Source of the DNA: Toxonevra muliebris
Lineage: Eukaryota > Arthropoda > Insecta > Diptera > Pallopteridae
Assembly: GCA_963691655.1 (NCBI GenBank)
Contig: OY829326.1
Location: 87,785,235-87,849,234, forward strand
DNA length: 64,000 nt
Direction: 5' to 3'
Shown: positions 36,201-48,440 of the stretch, piece by piece
Position numbering within the stretch: the stretch's first letter is position 1
How the letters are laid out: each line of letters opens with the position of its first letter
Position numbers and translations under genes: made by a program
The notes under the pieces: model-generated
Database searches by the model: none
What the model was told of the DNA's origin: nothing
Seen by the model: only the letters and a program-made list of their open reading frames with translations

Positions 36201-37924
36201 TTTTTTTTACAAATAATTCTATAGTTCATAATATTGGATTAAATGATTTGTATGAGTAAATAGTTGAGAAATTAAATTCCGCTAACATTTCGCTAGCTCT
36301 ATGTTTGCTCAGTCAGCTTAGAATATTTTCTAGTTCGGGTTCATAGATTTCTATTCGTATTTTTAAATAGAGTCGGTAAAGGAACTCCCGTGGGGATTAG
36401 ACCGATTTTGCTCGCCCGCTGACCCGCCATTTAATTTGTATTGTTTTTTTGTGTGTGGTAACTAACTAACTCAATTAAAACTTTAAGAATCCTCGAAATT
36501 ACTCTTAATTCAACTAAAATTCATCATTCCAGGTTTGTCTTTTTGTTGTGGTTATTTTTGTTGATTGTTTATTTGGTATACAGAAAAATGTTGTTCATAT
36601 GTATGTACATACAAAAGTATCTACTCGTACATTAAATGACCTTCACATTTCACTCCTTTTAGGCAATAATAAAAAAAAACGAGAATGCGAAGAAATACAA
36701 GAAGCAGAAACAGAAACAGAAAATTTAAGAAATTCACTCAAACTTGATTCTTGCATTCAAAACAAAAACTTAATACTTACTTAATTTAGCTGGAGTTGAA
36801 GCTGGACTGTATTTTGGATTGTTGAAGCAAATAGGTGCATTCAAAACGAAGGAACATGTGCGCAGGAAATTAATCAAGCGAGTGAAAAATGTTGCTGCTG
36901 TTCTGGTTAGTTTTATTGTTGATAAGGATATTTGATGAACAGTAATTTTTTGGTATGCTTGTTTACATTTCGCTGAATTTTAATTGTGCAACATTTCACT
37001 TTTATGCAATTAACAAAACAAACTAAAAAATGCGCTCGAACCTTCTTAGTTGTTTGTCTTCAAGGTATCAAAGACCGCAGAAATATTCACGACCGTTTCC
37101 GTGCAGAGTCTTAACGCGACTGAATTCGATTCTTGCGCATTGAGCTAAGTTTAACTTGGACTTGGCCGACAAATGGATGGATGTGACACTTCTTAAGCTT
37201 AACATACCACACGTACAGGTGATGAACGTCAGCATCGATGTCAACGTCGTCAACAAATAGCAGCAACAGCAGCAGCATGTCTCTTTTAGTTCCTCTGCCA
37301 TCGCCATTGAAAGCTAGAGATATGTATAAATAAAAGCTCTTCTCTTGTTTTTGTAAATTCGCTTTAACTTTACAGCAACAAAATTTCACGGTCAAACATT
37401 TGGCAAAAGCTTTAATACTGATAACACATGCCAGCGCAATTTTGTTTTGTTATTTTATTTCTAACAGTTGTGTGACGACCTCTCGTTTGTTGTGGATGCA
37501 ATTCGCACATGCACTGAGCGCGCTCTAATTGTTGGTTCGTTCATTTGTGGGGTGGTTACGGTCTGAAGGGTTTGGCTTATATTTTAATGAATGAAAATGA
37601 TTTCCTATTGATTTTATGTATGTACTTAAAAGGTTTAAGTCTACAGCTTTTGCTATTTGTTTGCACAGAACAGTAAATTCGAATTTGTTGATTTCCGCGA
37701 CGATGGAGTGATGATAGTGATAGTGGCATGTGGTTAAGTATTGGATTTCGTTTATCTTGTAGTTGACGCAGCCATTCTATATTGGGTTTAAGTTTAAGGA
37801 CTCACGTTGGGTGTTAGTACCGGTAGCTTGATGTGGCGTGGTGAGTACCGCGGCTTAGTTTTGTCCACTCGTTGGAAGCGATGTCTTCTTGCTGGTGATG
37901 AGTACTGAAGATTGCGCAGTCAGC
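33261..37924. other. Long AT-rich stretch without supported genes
   Basis: Small frames occur on both strands (for example at 33864, 35035, 36548, 37111) but none shows a domain, consistent codon bias or splice context that I would defend. A GT-rich tract lies around 34020. GC content rises from about 37000, approaching the LTR-retrotransposon fragment. Confidence 0.4.
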
Positions 37925-38300
37925 CTAAGCACGTGGGCTGTCTTCGTACTGGCGACGAGTATTCAGGGTAACACGATCAACCTTGGTGTAGATCGTACCT
38001 TTGTTCTGGTGACAACTAGTCCAGGCAACACCGCTAGCCTGAATATGTGGGTCCACTATCAGGGTCGCACAGGCAACCGTAGTGCTATCACACTTGCCTG
38101 GATGTTCAGTATCAACATGCTGTGTGACCCTGCAACCGACTTCCAGGGTGCAACCGCCCTGGGCCAAACTCACACCAGCCTGAACCAGGTAGTCGATTCC
38201 CAGGATTACTTCTTCTGTGGTGTCGGATAGTAGGAGGAATCGTACCACGTGCTGATCCCTCCCGAGCTGAACGCTGAGTTATAGAGGCTCCAAGTCAATC
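37925..38300 (-). pseudogene. LTR-retrotransposon aspartic protease fragment
   Basis: On the minus strand the frame reads VVRFLLLSDTTEEVILGIDY then LVQAGVSLAQGGCTLEVG. The EEVILGIDYL block matches the hydrophobic ILGxDFL motif after the active site of Ty3/gypsy-type retropepsins. The catalytic DSGA/DTGA should lie just upstream, but that part is interrupted by stops near 38300. GC content is visibly higher than the flanks, fitting a recent or foreign insert. Confidence 0.55.
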
Positions 38301-38949
38301 GACGCTCATTAAAAGTTAGGTTTCTTACTATCGTTTTTTTTAATGAAAAATATTTTTTATTAGTCTTAAATGCAAGTGGGATTGCCGCTTACCAACGAAA
38401 TCAAAAAAAGTAACTATTTGGCATTTTTTCAAAAGATATGAGCATAAAAATATCAGTAATATTTTTTGATTTTTCAAGAGTGATTTTACTTATGTTTTTT
38501 TTTTATTCATAACTTTTGCAAATGAAATCAAATATAGTAGTCGCGGAAATCAAAAAATTATACTCAAGATTTTTTTAGTTAGCCTGTGCACAACTGATGC
38601 GACAGTAAGCGTTTAATCGCAAGTCGTCCCGTTTTATTATTTCATGTCGCTACCTCCAGTCATCAACGACGTCTCTCCAAAAGTACCATTTCGCAGAAAA
38701 TGGAAAAAACTAAAGATTTGAAAATCAACTTTTGTGTTCAATTGGAAATACGTTGTTGAAAAACTATTATTATTAATATTTCTTGTGGGAATTAATAAAT
38801 TTCGTGGTCATGGCTGGGAAAAATATTATTCTTATTATTATTAATAAACGGTTGGGACGACTCGAAAGTCAGGCACTGCGACCTAAAAGACCTTTTGTAC
38901 CAAAGCCCCTCAATTAACACAAAAGATGATCTGCTATCCTAATGAAGGC
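38301..38949. other. AT-rich spacer
   Basis: Between the protease fragment and the LOA-like fragment no gene or repeat could be supported. Confidence 0.4.
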
Positions 38950-40816
38950 TAGAGCTTATTTTGTGAAAGAGGTTTTGATTTCATTAGTTGATAGAAATGC
39001 TTTGCTAAAAATATCGCTTCTTTCCCGAGCCAAGGCTGGACATTGACAAAGAATGTAAGATGTCGTCTCATCATCCTCCATACATAGACGAGACTCATGT
39101 GACAGACCTAACTTACTTAGGTGATATCTGACCACAAAGTGGCCAGATAGAAAGCCTATTAGCAATCTGAGATCCGTTTTCCTTAAGTTTAGGGTTTTAG
39201 TGAGAGCGAGAGGAGGAACAAACTTCTTTTCCTGATTAACGCCTAGAACGGAATGCCAATAATATAGCCATTCCTCCCTCACCTTCGTCTCTATGACTGA
39301 TTTGGAACTAGTCCTGCTGATTCCACAGAATGGATGGGGGTCTGTGTGTAGAGCCCCTGAACCCTGCCTAGCAAGTTTATCAGCAGCTATATTACCTATA
39401 ATGTCACAGTGGCCTGGTACACAAAAAAAGCGTGACTTTGTTATGGGTAGACAACTGCTGCAGACTATCAAAACATTCCGTCACTAGCTTCGAAGAGAAG
39501 CATCATGATGAAAGTGCATGTAGAGCCAGAGAGATTATAATCTTCGCACCTTTAATACCTTTATTAAGGTTAATTCTGGCGAATGTCTCAATTGCGTATA
39601 TTTCGGCTTAAAAAACACCAGGTCAAGTACCCAGTGGAATTGAGATTCGAGTGTTAAGTCCAACAACGCCAGCACCAGAACCACAATCGGTTTTCGAGCC
39701 GTCAGTATACTAATTAAGAGCAAAGGGACCAAAGGCAGTAATTGCAGCTATCTTCTCTATGAAGATTTGCAGAGGTGCAAGTCTGATCAACATCTCAATC
39801 GCAGGAGTGAGACAAGTTCGCATAGCTCCTATGATTGAGAGACAGGCAAGCCTTTGTAGTTTGCTAAGTAGGCCGGCACACTAATGCAGCATATGCTACG
39901 ATTGGGGTAGCTAGACAGCTAGAAAGTGAACTTGCAGGTAAGGCTTCAGGTCTTACCAAAGAGTTTTCTCTAAGCCCAAAAGACCCTAGTGGTTTTTACG
40001 AGGACGTTATTGAGGTGAGACCTTACCCTAAGTCTTTTATCGAGTGTGATACCCAAGTATTTAACTTCGTCAGAGTAGTCAACAAACGTGTTGTGGATGG
40101 ATATGCATCCAAGGACCAGTTTGTATCTTTTGGAGAAGGGAACAAAAATACCTTTATTGGGGTTTCTTGATAAGTCTTCTTTGACGCACCAATAAAGAAC
40201 CAGTTTGAGAGCTGATTTAATTATTTCTGTTACGGTTGGATCAAACTTTCCAACTTTCGCAACCATGATCATCTAGTTTAACTAAGACTTCATCAATTAC
40301 CAATGACCAAAGAAGGGACGGCAGAACGCCCCTTTGTGGACAATGGGGCGTTCTGCACCTTTGTGGACCATTAATGGTTTTGATGCAAACGGAAGCATTG
40401 CCAACAGTGGGCATGATTTCACGCCCCTTTAGCATGGCGTCCACCCAGGCAATAGTAAGAAAGTCAAAACCTTTACGTTCAAGGGCTCTGAAAATTGAAC
40501 CGAAGCCAGTATTATCGAAAGCTCCCTGCTCTTTGCAGTGGAATGCTTTTTCGATCTTGCTAACAAGTCAACGAAGTGCAACTTCGGTTGATTTACCTTT
40601 AGAGTACGCAAATTGCGAACGATGGGGTGGGATCGTATTTGCGAGCTTAGATCTAATGTGTAAATCAAACACCCTTTCCATGGTTTTAAGTCTATATGAT
40701 TTGGGCAGTTCCAGAGGCCTATTTCCTTGTTTTAGGATAAAGGCAACAATCACCTTTCTCCAGGAACAACATTTTTTTTGTACAGTTAATGATGTCAGTA
40801 ATAAGATATAGAACAA
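38950..40816 (-). mobile_element. LOA-like retrotransposon fragment, second family, degenerate
   Basis: Minus strand, in order from 40816: WRKVIVAFILKQGN and ELPKSYR (RT start), HCPQRGVLPSLLWSLVIDEV (motif B, degenerated from CPQGGVLSPLLW), EVKYLGITLDKRLRVRSH (40000), then RNase H pieces YTDGSKTDCGSGAGV (about 39700), AEIYAI, VPGHCDIIGNIAADKLARQG (39400) and a C-terminal KTDLRLLIGFLSGHFVVRYH. Many frameshifts and stops. The endonuclease is absent, so the copy is 5'-truncated. It is clearly distinct in sequence from the copies at 4965 and 13958. Confidence 0.8.
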
Positions 40817-41039
40817 TTTAAATGATTGTATATTATTTTGTTATCATAAAAAATTGCCGAAAAAACCTTGAAAATTGGGCCGGAGCACCAGACACATCCT
40901 TAATATGTATTTTCTTTGTTGTTAAAATAAGTAAATGTATTTCGTTATTTTATGTGTGTAAGTGTTACATTATATACATATTTGAGTATGTACCTCAATT
41001 GTTTTGCTTTCAGTTTTAATTAAAATGATTGGATTTTTG

Positions 41040-41160
41040 TTTTTAACATATATACATATTTATTAAAAAGTTTCGGTTTCGGTGTTGGCCGAATATTAGA
41101 AAAATGGCCGAAATTCGGTTTCGGTCGAAAAAGTCGGTTTCGGTCGGACACTAGTATCAA
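41040..41160. repeat. TTTCGGT-rich block, likely transposon end
   Basis: Repeated words TTTCGGT, GGCCGAA and TCGGTCG follow one another up to GGTCGGACACTAG at 41155. Such reiterated short words near an element end are seen in hAT-type transposons. No inverted partner was found in the window. Confidence 0.4.
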
Positions 41161-42490
41161 CAGAGGAAAAGCAACAACAAAATAGGTAGAGAGAAGAGGA
41201 CTGCAAAAAATTAAACAGAATGTTTTATAAATGTTTTCTAACAATTTTCTAATAAACAACATAGTTTCACTTCTACTGTAAGTTCTTGGAGACATAATTT
41301 TTTTAATTTATTTCGAGATTCCAATATATTGAGAGTATACTGTAAAAATTTCAGAACAAAATTCAAAATATTAACGAAGTTATAGCACATAGTCGAGAGC
41401 GCCTATTTATTGTGCGATGTAAGCCACACAACTTTTTTTTCGATAGGTCCAGGGGCCTGAAAAAATTCTATCGAGCCGATTGGGCTGAAATTTTATTATG
41501 TTATTCTACACGCCAATGACTCTCGTAGTATAATTGTTTATTTTTAATCATTATTTCCTATTTTCTATCCCGATTTTCAATAAAACAAAAACGCTATTTT
41601 ATCAAATTTTTTTTAGAAGTCTACCATTTTGTTATTTTTTAATAAAAATGTTTAAACCTACTACCTGCCAGAATGACAGGCTTACAAAACAATATTCTAT
41701 TTAAATGTTTTGTTTCAGATGACTTCAAGTGCAGTAATTACACGGGCCAGCTACACACTTTTTTTTAGGTGCCTACTTTAGACGTAAAAAACACTAAAAA
41801 AATTAATAAAATAAATAAAAAAAAAAAAAATTTTGTACAGTTAAAGATGTCAATAATAACATATAAAAATTGGCGTTTATGTTCTTTTTTTTAAGCCAAT
41901 ATGTTTGAATGTATTATTTGGGGAGATAAAATGGAAACAATTTAAGTTGAGTGCACATTTTTAATTTTTTTTTTTTACATACTATGAAGGATAAAGTAAT
42001 GAAAATATTGTATTGCTTCTTTATTCTGCTTTGACGGTCCCGCGTCTGTTGTGTTGCAAGTATCACATTTCTTTGGAGTTGTGGAATGTTGAACACACGC
42101 AGGGTTTTTACAAATATGAACAAATTATATGAAAGTACCTGCATAATCAAAAAACCAGAACAAAGGGCATGGAAATTCATACAAGGTCCCTGTGGACCGG
42201 TCCGGTTAGGATGATTATGATGAAAAATTTCACAGAATAGTGTCGAAACCGATTTTAATCGCTTCTAAACATCGCATATATAGAAGTCAAGTAGGCTGAG
42301 GCTGTTCGGTTTAACCGTATTGAAATACCGCTTCGATGAAAATGTCACACGCTCCTTGGGACCTGTTCGGTTATCGGAGGGTTTATCTTGCATGCAAGTA
42401 AACAGCTAATCGAATGTTTTGACAGTTAATTGCAAGCGTGAAAAAATATTGTGGTAGTGAATTTTTGTAAATGTATTATAATTAATAAAA
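41161..42490. other. AT-rich stretch
   Basis: No gene recognised. TGTACAGTTAAAGATGTCAA at 41835 resembles TGTACAGTTAATGATGTCAG at 40778 at the 5' edge of the LOA-like fragment. GGACCGGTCCGGTTAGG (about 42194) and GGACCTGTTCGGTTATCGG (about 42359) may be a diverged direct repeat. Confidence 0.35.
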
Positions 42491-42610
42491 TGGAACCATT
42501 CACATTTGAAGTCAAATGTTATTCAAAGACCAATATTTCGGAAAAATTCGCAAATTCGTGGTTGCGTGCTCAAGAATGCTCCTGGATGGCAAAATACGTT
42601 CATTTATAAG
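42491..42610 (+). other. Short open frame of unknown nature
   Basis: An ATG at 42491 opens a frame MEPFTFEVKCYSKTN that closes after about 40 codons near 42608; a neighbouring frame continues with protein-like composition. It is not recognised and has no splice context. It may be part of a decayed transposon gene. Confidence 0.2.
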
Positions 42611-42907
42611 TGTGTGGTTTCCAAAAATTTGGAAGAATGCTCATTCTTGCATTGCAGTGGATAGGAGCCCATCCATCAGATGTTGAGTTTCTCCAAATAA
42701 TCTTTTAAAAATTGTTTCAGCGTATTTTCTACTGTTACATTGCACAAAGTTTGTTTGCAAAGAAAATAAACAGAGCTATCGTTGGGAAATATGGTATGTT
42801 ATTTTGCTATTATTATTATGCTAGGGGATGTGTGCCGCGTAAAGAACAATTGTGCCTCCTTTAAATATTAAAGTATTCCTATAGACCCTATAAATCTTAA
42901 TGGATTA

Positions 42908-43560
42908 TCATATTTCTATAAGTCGAATAACCATACTAATATTATATCTGGTATTTGTTAGTTTCCCCAAGTACCTTTTCCGGCTTAAGAGCAGGACATT
43001 GTCCTTAAATGTGTTTAAAAGTTTCGGTATCCTCCTCCCAAAATCTACATTGCCATCATTGCATATTCTCAGTTGTGTCAGGTGATAATTCAATTTGCAG
43101 TGCCCTGTCATTATAATTCTCAGATTCTTTTTTGTTATTGTAAATTCATTAAAACTTTTTAGTCTATGTGTTCCTAAAGAGTTTTTGATTGCTCCATCCC
43201 TAGTTGATGATCCCAGTTCGATCCTCGTAGTTGTTCCTCATCTTTCTTTAAAAGTATGGTTAGAGACATTTTCCCTATTTCACACACTTTTTCCTATTTC
43301 GGCACCCTTTTTTGCTAGTTCGTCTGCCCTCTCATTTCCTTCCATTCCTGCATGGTTTAGAACCCGAAGTATCTAGACCTTGTTTTTCAAGATAATCCCT
43401 GACCAATCTAAAATTTACTTGATAGGATTTGAGTGCCTTGATAGCCTCTTAACTATCAGTTAAAACCCTAATGTTCTGATTCCAATAAATCCACTTGAGG
43501 TTGAACTAAACACACCTGTCTATGGCATATATTTCTGCCTAAAAGGTACTGATGCATTTA
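42908..43560 (-). pseudogene. Non-LTR retrotransposon RNase H fragment
   Basis: On the minus strand: AEIYAIDRC and RVLTDS, EAIKALKSYQ (RNase H acidic motifs), HAGMEGNERADELAKKGAEI (the GNExAD histidine-region motif), and the C-terminal block MTGHCKLNYHLTQL typical of jockey-like elements. These lie in several frames with stops between them. RT is not seen upstream. Confidence 0.75.
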
Positions 43561-45202
43561 CCCATGACTCATGGGTTCAAAATATTATCACTGCTTCTGT
43601 TTCTTCGTCATTAAGAGACTCGTCTATGCACCAGGTTATCATTCTTTGGTTTATCTATATTGTAGGTTTCAAGCAAACTTTCCCAATTTATTATTTAGTT
43701 TTGTGTTACACTTTTTAGTGAAACTAAACTGTGATACTTTTGCTATTAGTGAAAACTCTGAAACTGGAGCAAAAATCGAGGAGTGGCCAGAATTTAATGA
43801 TTCAATTTCTTAGTGGATAATGATGCGTTGAATGTAATCCCAATTTTTGTAAACCTGATAGTTTTTCCAAAAGTATCTCATTTTGACCGAATTTTCATAA
43901 CTTGATTGGTTCTACCAAATTGAATAAATGAGTTTTTTTGATAAGTTTCTTCATTAAAGTATGTTTGAAATAAGATTAAATTGTAAAATACTTCAACAAT
44001 TGAATTGAAGAGTTCCAAACTTCAGCCAACGTCAATTTTTCTGACTCTTTAACTCACTCTTGGTAGTTAAGCAATTTAAACCTTTTTCTGGCTTGAATAT
44101 ATATTAAAAAATGTAACAAAATTTAAATAAATTCTCAGTATGTGTTTATTATATAGTTTTCTATTCATCATCGTTTCTTCAGAAGAACTTAAAATGGGCG
44201 TAAATGATTTATGTATTACTTTGCCTGCTTTTCCTGGTTGCACAATACATTTTTTTTTTTTTTAACAATATATCTTTTTGACACAAGCACAGGATGATCT
44301 AATGACCAAAAGAAGATGGCACATTAGATCTTTGTTCGTATCGTCTTTCAGCCCCGTTTTTTTAGGATGCACTAAGCGATCTTCTCATATGCTTTTATGA
44401 AAAGCTTCTTCATAGAAGTATTTAATAATGTTGGACCCGACAGCTAGGCATGTAGTACCAATTGTAATGGTTTATTGTTGGTTATATCTGCAGCTATGTC
44501 AACATCCGAAAAAACCTGCGGGCTGTATTGCCGTCATTGCTTGTTCCAAACCCTTGTTTTACTTTTTGATCAACTATTTAGCCCATTTTCCTCTTAAACT
44601 CGTTCTGGATTCGGGTTTTGGTTGCTGAAAATACTTATTTTTGTGCTCCTCTTACTTACCATGATTGGAATGGCAGACGATAAGCTATGTGCAGAAGGCA
44701 TTCGCTGAACCGAATCCAGCAATGGAGAGTAGATAAACCAAATTTGTAGCGGTTACATTTTTCCTCCAAATTTACCTAAGCTACGTATTAGATTATTATA
44801 ATAATAAAAATTAATAATTACACAGACCTACAAAAATTTGGAATTTTTTAGACCCACAAACCAGAATATTCACCTCTAATGCATTTTTTACGCTTAATCC
44901 GAAAATGACCTTAAAGTAGCAAAATGTGTGAAAAACGCCGTTTTGGCAGCATTTGACTGTCTATAAAATCTACAAAAGCGAGCTTTAGTTCGAATCCTTT
45001 TTGATTTATTCCGATGCAATTTTTTTCACCGAGTTATAAATAGTTTCTTTTACCACACACAACCCGAAAATCTAAAAAGAGTAAAAATTAAATTGTAAAT
45101 TATTTGGCCCATTTATTGTAGGCCTGTGTTATTATTTTATTGTAAAATTTCAGATGAATTGAAATTATGAAAATAAAAAGAAAGAAACAGAAAAGAAATA
45201 AA
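43561..45202. other. AT-rich stretch, nothing recognised
   Basis: Small frames at 43571 and 44428 lack any recognisable domain. No paired repeats found. Confidence 0.4.
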
Positions 45203-46406
45203 CAGGCATGTTCCAGAATTCACTTTCGAGTGAAAGTGAATTGAAATCACATCAACTTCAATGTTTGGTGTTCTAGAATTCACTTTCACTTTTAATTTCT
45301 TACTCGTTGTTAAAAGTGAATTTCGAACGAATTCGCATTTTCTAGAAACCGAATTCACCAAAAAAAAAGTGATTTGAATTCACTTTAGCAGCAGCAAGTG
45401 AAATAAAGCAATTGGCCCAAAAATGTTAGTAAATTTAATAAAAAATTAATCAGGTATAAAAAATTTTAATGAAAATAAAAATTTCATGACGAAAGCATAA
45501 GAACTCCATCCAAAGTATCTTATTCCTCAAGTTTATGAAGAAGCATCAAGACATCTTCTTGAGAAAGTATTTCCTCGACAACCTGTCCGATTGCTCAGCA
45601 GTCAGTTCAAAGAAATTGAAAGATTACCTAAACTGCACGAGGTGGGTAAGAGCCCAGCTGGGGTAGTACGAGTCCAACTTTAATTCTAGTTCGGTGAGAA
45701 AGTGGTTTCAAAACGGCGCTATAGCGCTCTTTCTGACTCACAGTGGGTCTGCTGTGGGTCAGGCTCCTTAACCAACCCACCCAACCAAAAGTAGAAACAC
45801 TGGCGACATTAAAAACGGAAATGTATCTGATTGGAAAAAGATAATTTTATACAGACATATTTTTATATGAATTTTTCTAATTAAACACATCAATAGGTTT
45901 GGATAAATTAGAAAACAAATATTAGGAAGAAAATAGCGAAGGTGTAACAGGCACTGCACACTTTGGTCCCCTTCCACTTTTGAAAATGTAGACAGCACAA
46001 GCTGAGAAAATGCCGTCCAGCTCGATAGCTGCTGTGGTCGCTGCTACTTCTTTTGCTGCCTCTAGCACCGCCGCCTTTTACACTGCCGGCACTTCCACGG
46101 CCGCCAACGCTGCCGCTGTTAATGCTCGCCTTTTAATTTTTACGCTAGCATATTGGTTTTCGGCTTCAATATTTAACGCATATACAATTAAAGCATTAAT
46201 ATTTTAAATTTTCACAACTTGTATTGTTTTTTTCCTTGCGCCAACAATCAGCTGATTGAAAATTACAGCGAGTTGCAAACATTACAACGAGTTAAAAAAA
46301 ATAGTGAATATGAATTCACTCGGTTTCTAGAACACCAAAAACAATTTCACTCGATTTCAAATTCACTTTCGAATCCACTTTCACTCGGATTCTGGAACAT
46401 GCCTGA
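45203..46406. mobile_element. DNA element with inverted ends starting CAGGCATGTTCCAGAAT
   Basis: CAGGCATGTTCCAGAAT at 45203 is repeated inverted as ATTCTGGAACATGCCTG ending near 46406. Inside both ends runs a series of GAATTCACTTTC / GAAAGTGAATTC words, and GGTGTTCTAGAA occurs in both arms, so the inverted region spans well over 100 bases. Flanking bases give no clean target duplication. The interior (1 kb) has a GCT/GCC-rich patch at 46010-46130 and no recognised transposase. Superfamily unknown; non-autonomous. Confidence 0.65.
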
Positions 46407-46699
46407 AAATGTTTACGGTTTACAGTCATAAGATTGGTTCTGTCTCACATTTGTCTGCTTAAGACCATGTCTTCTTTTAGACCCGCATCAGTGAGATCGT
46501 GCGATTTCTTCATTTTTGAAGACTCTCATATTGACGCATTGCTAATACTGAAAATAAACATTCAATTGAGTCGTAATATTTATGCAAACCTTAAGAAGCA
46601 AACAGTAAAAATGTTTATTTGCATTGAATTGAAAAAATATAGAATCCTAATGAACCAATTCCAAACAATGAGAGAATGAAAAACTTGATGGGATAGATT

Positions 46700-47197
46700 T
46701 AGTAAAAACACCTTGATTTTTTTTTATAATTATTTTTGTTTTAATTTATTTTCTAATAATTTCTTTTCATTTAGATTTCTTTTTTGTTGTTGTTGTTGTT
46801 TGTTGTAATAAGGGTAATTTGTTTGTTGTATTAATTTTTTAGAATTATAATATAAATTATTATAATCATTAGTTGTATGCATTTATTTATTACATGTATA
46901 AATTTAAAGTAAACAAAACAATATAAAAAAAAAATAATAATAATAAAAATTCAAATACAATAAAAAGATATTTTTTAAAATGATCAGAAAAACTCATTAA
47001 GTATTAAGTAGTTATTTTAAAATTGTATCTTGTATTATTCTTTCATTGAAATTTTACTTTTAACCGGTGTAAAAAATTTGTTGTTTTTTGTAATTATTTT
47101 TATTTTAGCTTTATTTTGTAAATATATATAGTTTTTGTATTTAGCAGCAATAATTATAATTATAATAATTTTATGAAGCAGACTCAAAGGATGTTTC

Positions 47198-47230
<33 letters not shown>

Positions 47231-48409
47231 GCGTTTGTTTATTTTCTTCTTTGTATTGCTTTAACAAACATAAAAAAGAAATTTGATGAAAATGAAAATT
47301 ATTACAATTCACACAATTGCTAACTAAAAATAAGTTGTGTTAAACTAGTTAAAAAAAAAAACTAAAATTACATTTGTTTCTTTTTTTTCCTTATTCATTC
47401 ATCATTGTTCTCAAACTTAATCATACGCGACAAAAGAGAATTAAATTTATAATTATAGTAAAAAAAAAAAACACTACGTAGCAAAGAAAAAAAATTAAAA
47501 TATTTATTTACTTCAACACATCGAAAATTATTGTAGGTAAGTGTAAAAATGTAAAAAGATTATTGTAAAAAATAAATAATTCAAGAGGACAAAATAAAAT
47601 TATCAATATTCTCAGAATCAAATCATTTTACACTATTTTTACTTGTTTGCTTGAATTTTTATTTTAAATATATTTTATAAACTAAATAACTAATTCTTTA
47701 CATTCATCAATTTTTTTTTGTTTTATATATTATATATAGTTTTAATATTTTTTTTTTTTTTTGTTTTTTTATGTTTGTTTATTTTTGTTTTGAAATATTT
47801 ATATATACCACTTTTTTGTTTTGTTTGTTTCTATTTTTTTATTTTTCTTTATTTAAGCTTACAACTTAAGGCATAATTACAAACTAAATTTAAGTTAATT
47901 ATTATATTTTATTAGTTTAATATTTTATGTATTTATTTTCAAATTTTGTTATTATTAAATTGTAGTTAAACATAAGAGTAATTATATAATAGGTTTTGTT
48001 TTCTTCTTGTTTGTTTTTGCATAAAAACGTTTCTAAATTTTACAGCATGTGAGTTTTCGTTTCATGTATGTTGTTATTGTTTGTTGTTGTTATATTCATT
48101 TTGCATTTCTTTGTATTTGTATATATTTGTAAAGTTGCAATATTTATTTATCATAATTTAATATATTTTTTTAAATTTAATTAGCAAAAACTTAAGCGCT
48201 TTTCACTTTATGAATTACAAACGAAAATTTATATTTATTTCAATATTTTACAAAATGTTTAATAAGTCTTAGAGTTTTTTATTTTATTTTTTCTTTTTTC
48301 TATAAAACTAAAATTAAAACTATAACTTTTGACATATTTTTATGGTAAAAAAAAATTGTTGATTAAAAAGAAAATCAAAATATATATTATCCAATTACAA
48401 TATTATTTA

Positions 48410-48440
<31 letters not shown>

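Noticed and set aside
46010..46207. Ala/Ser-rich plus-strand frame
   Set aside because: Composition results from GCT/GCC repeats inside an inverted-repeat element; no domain.
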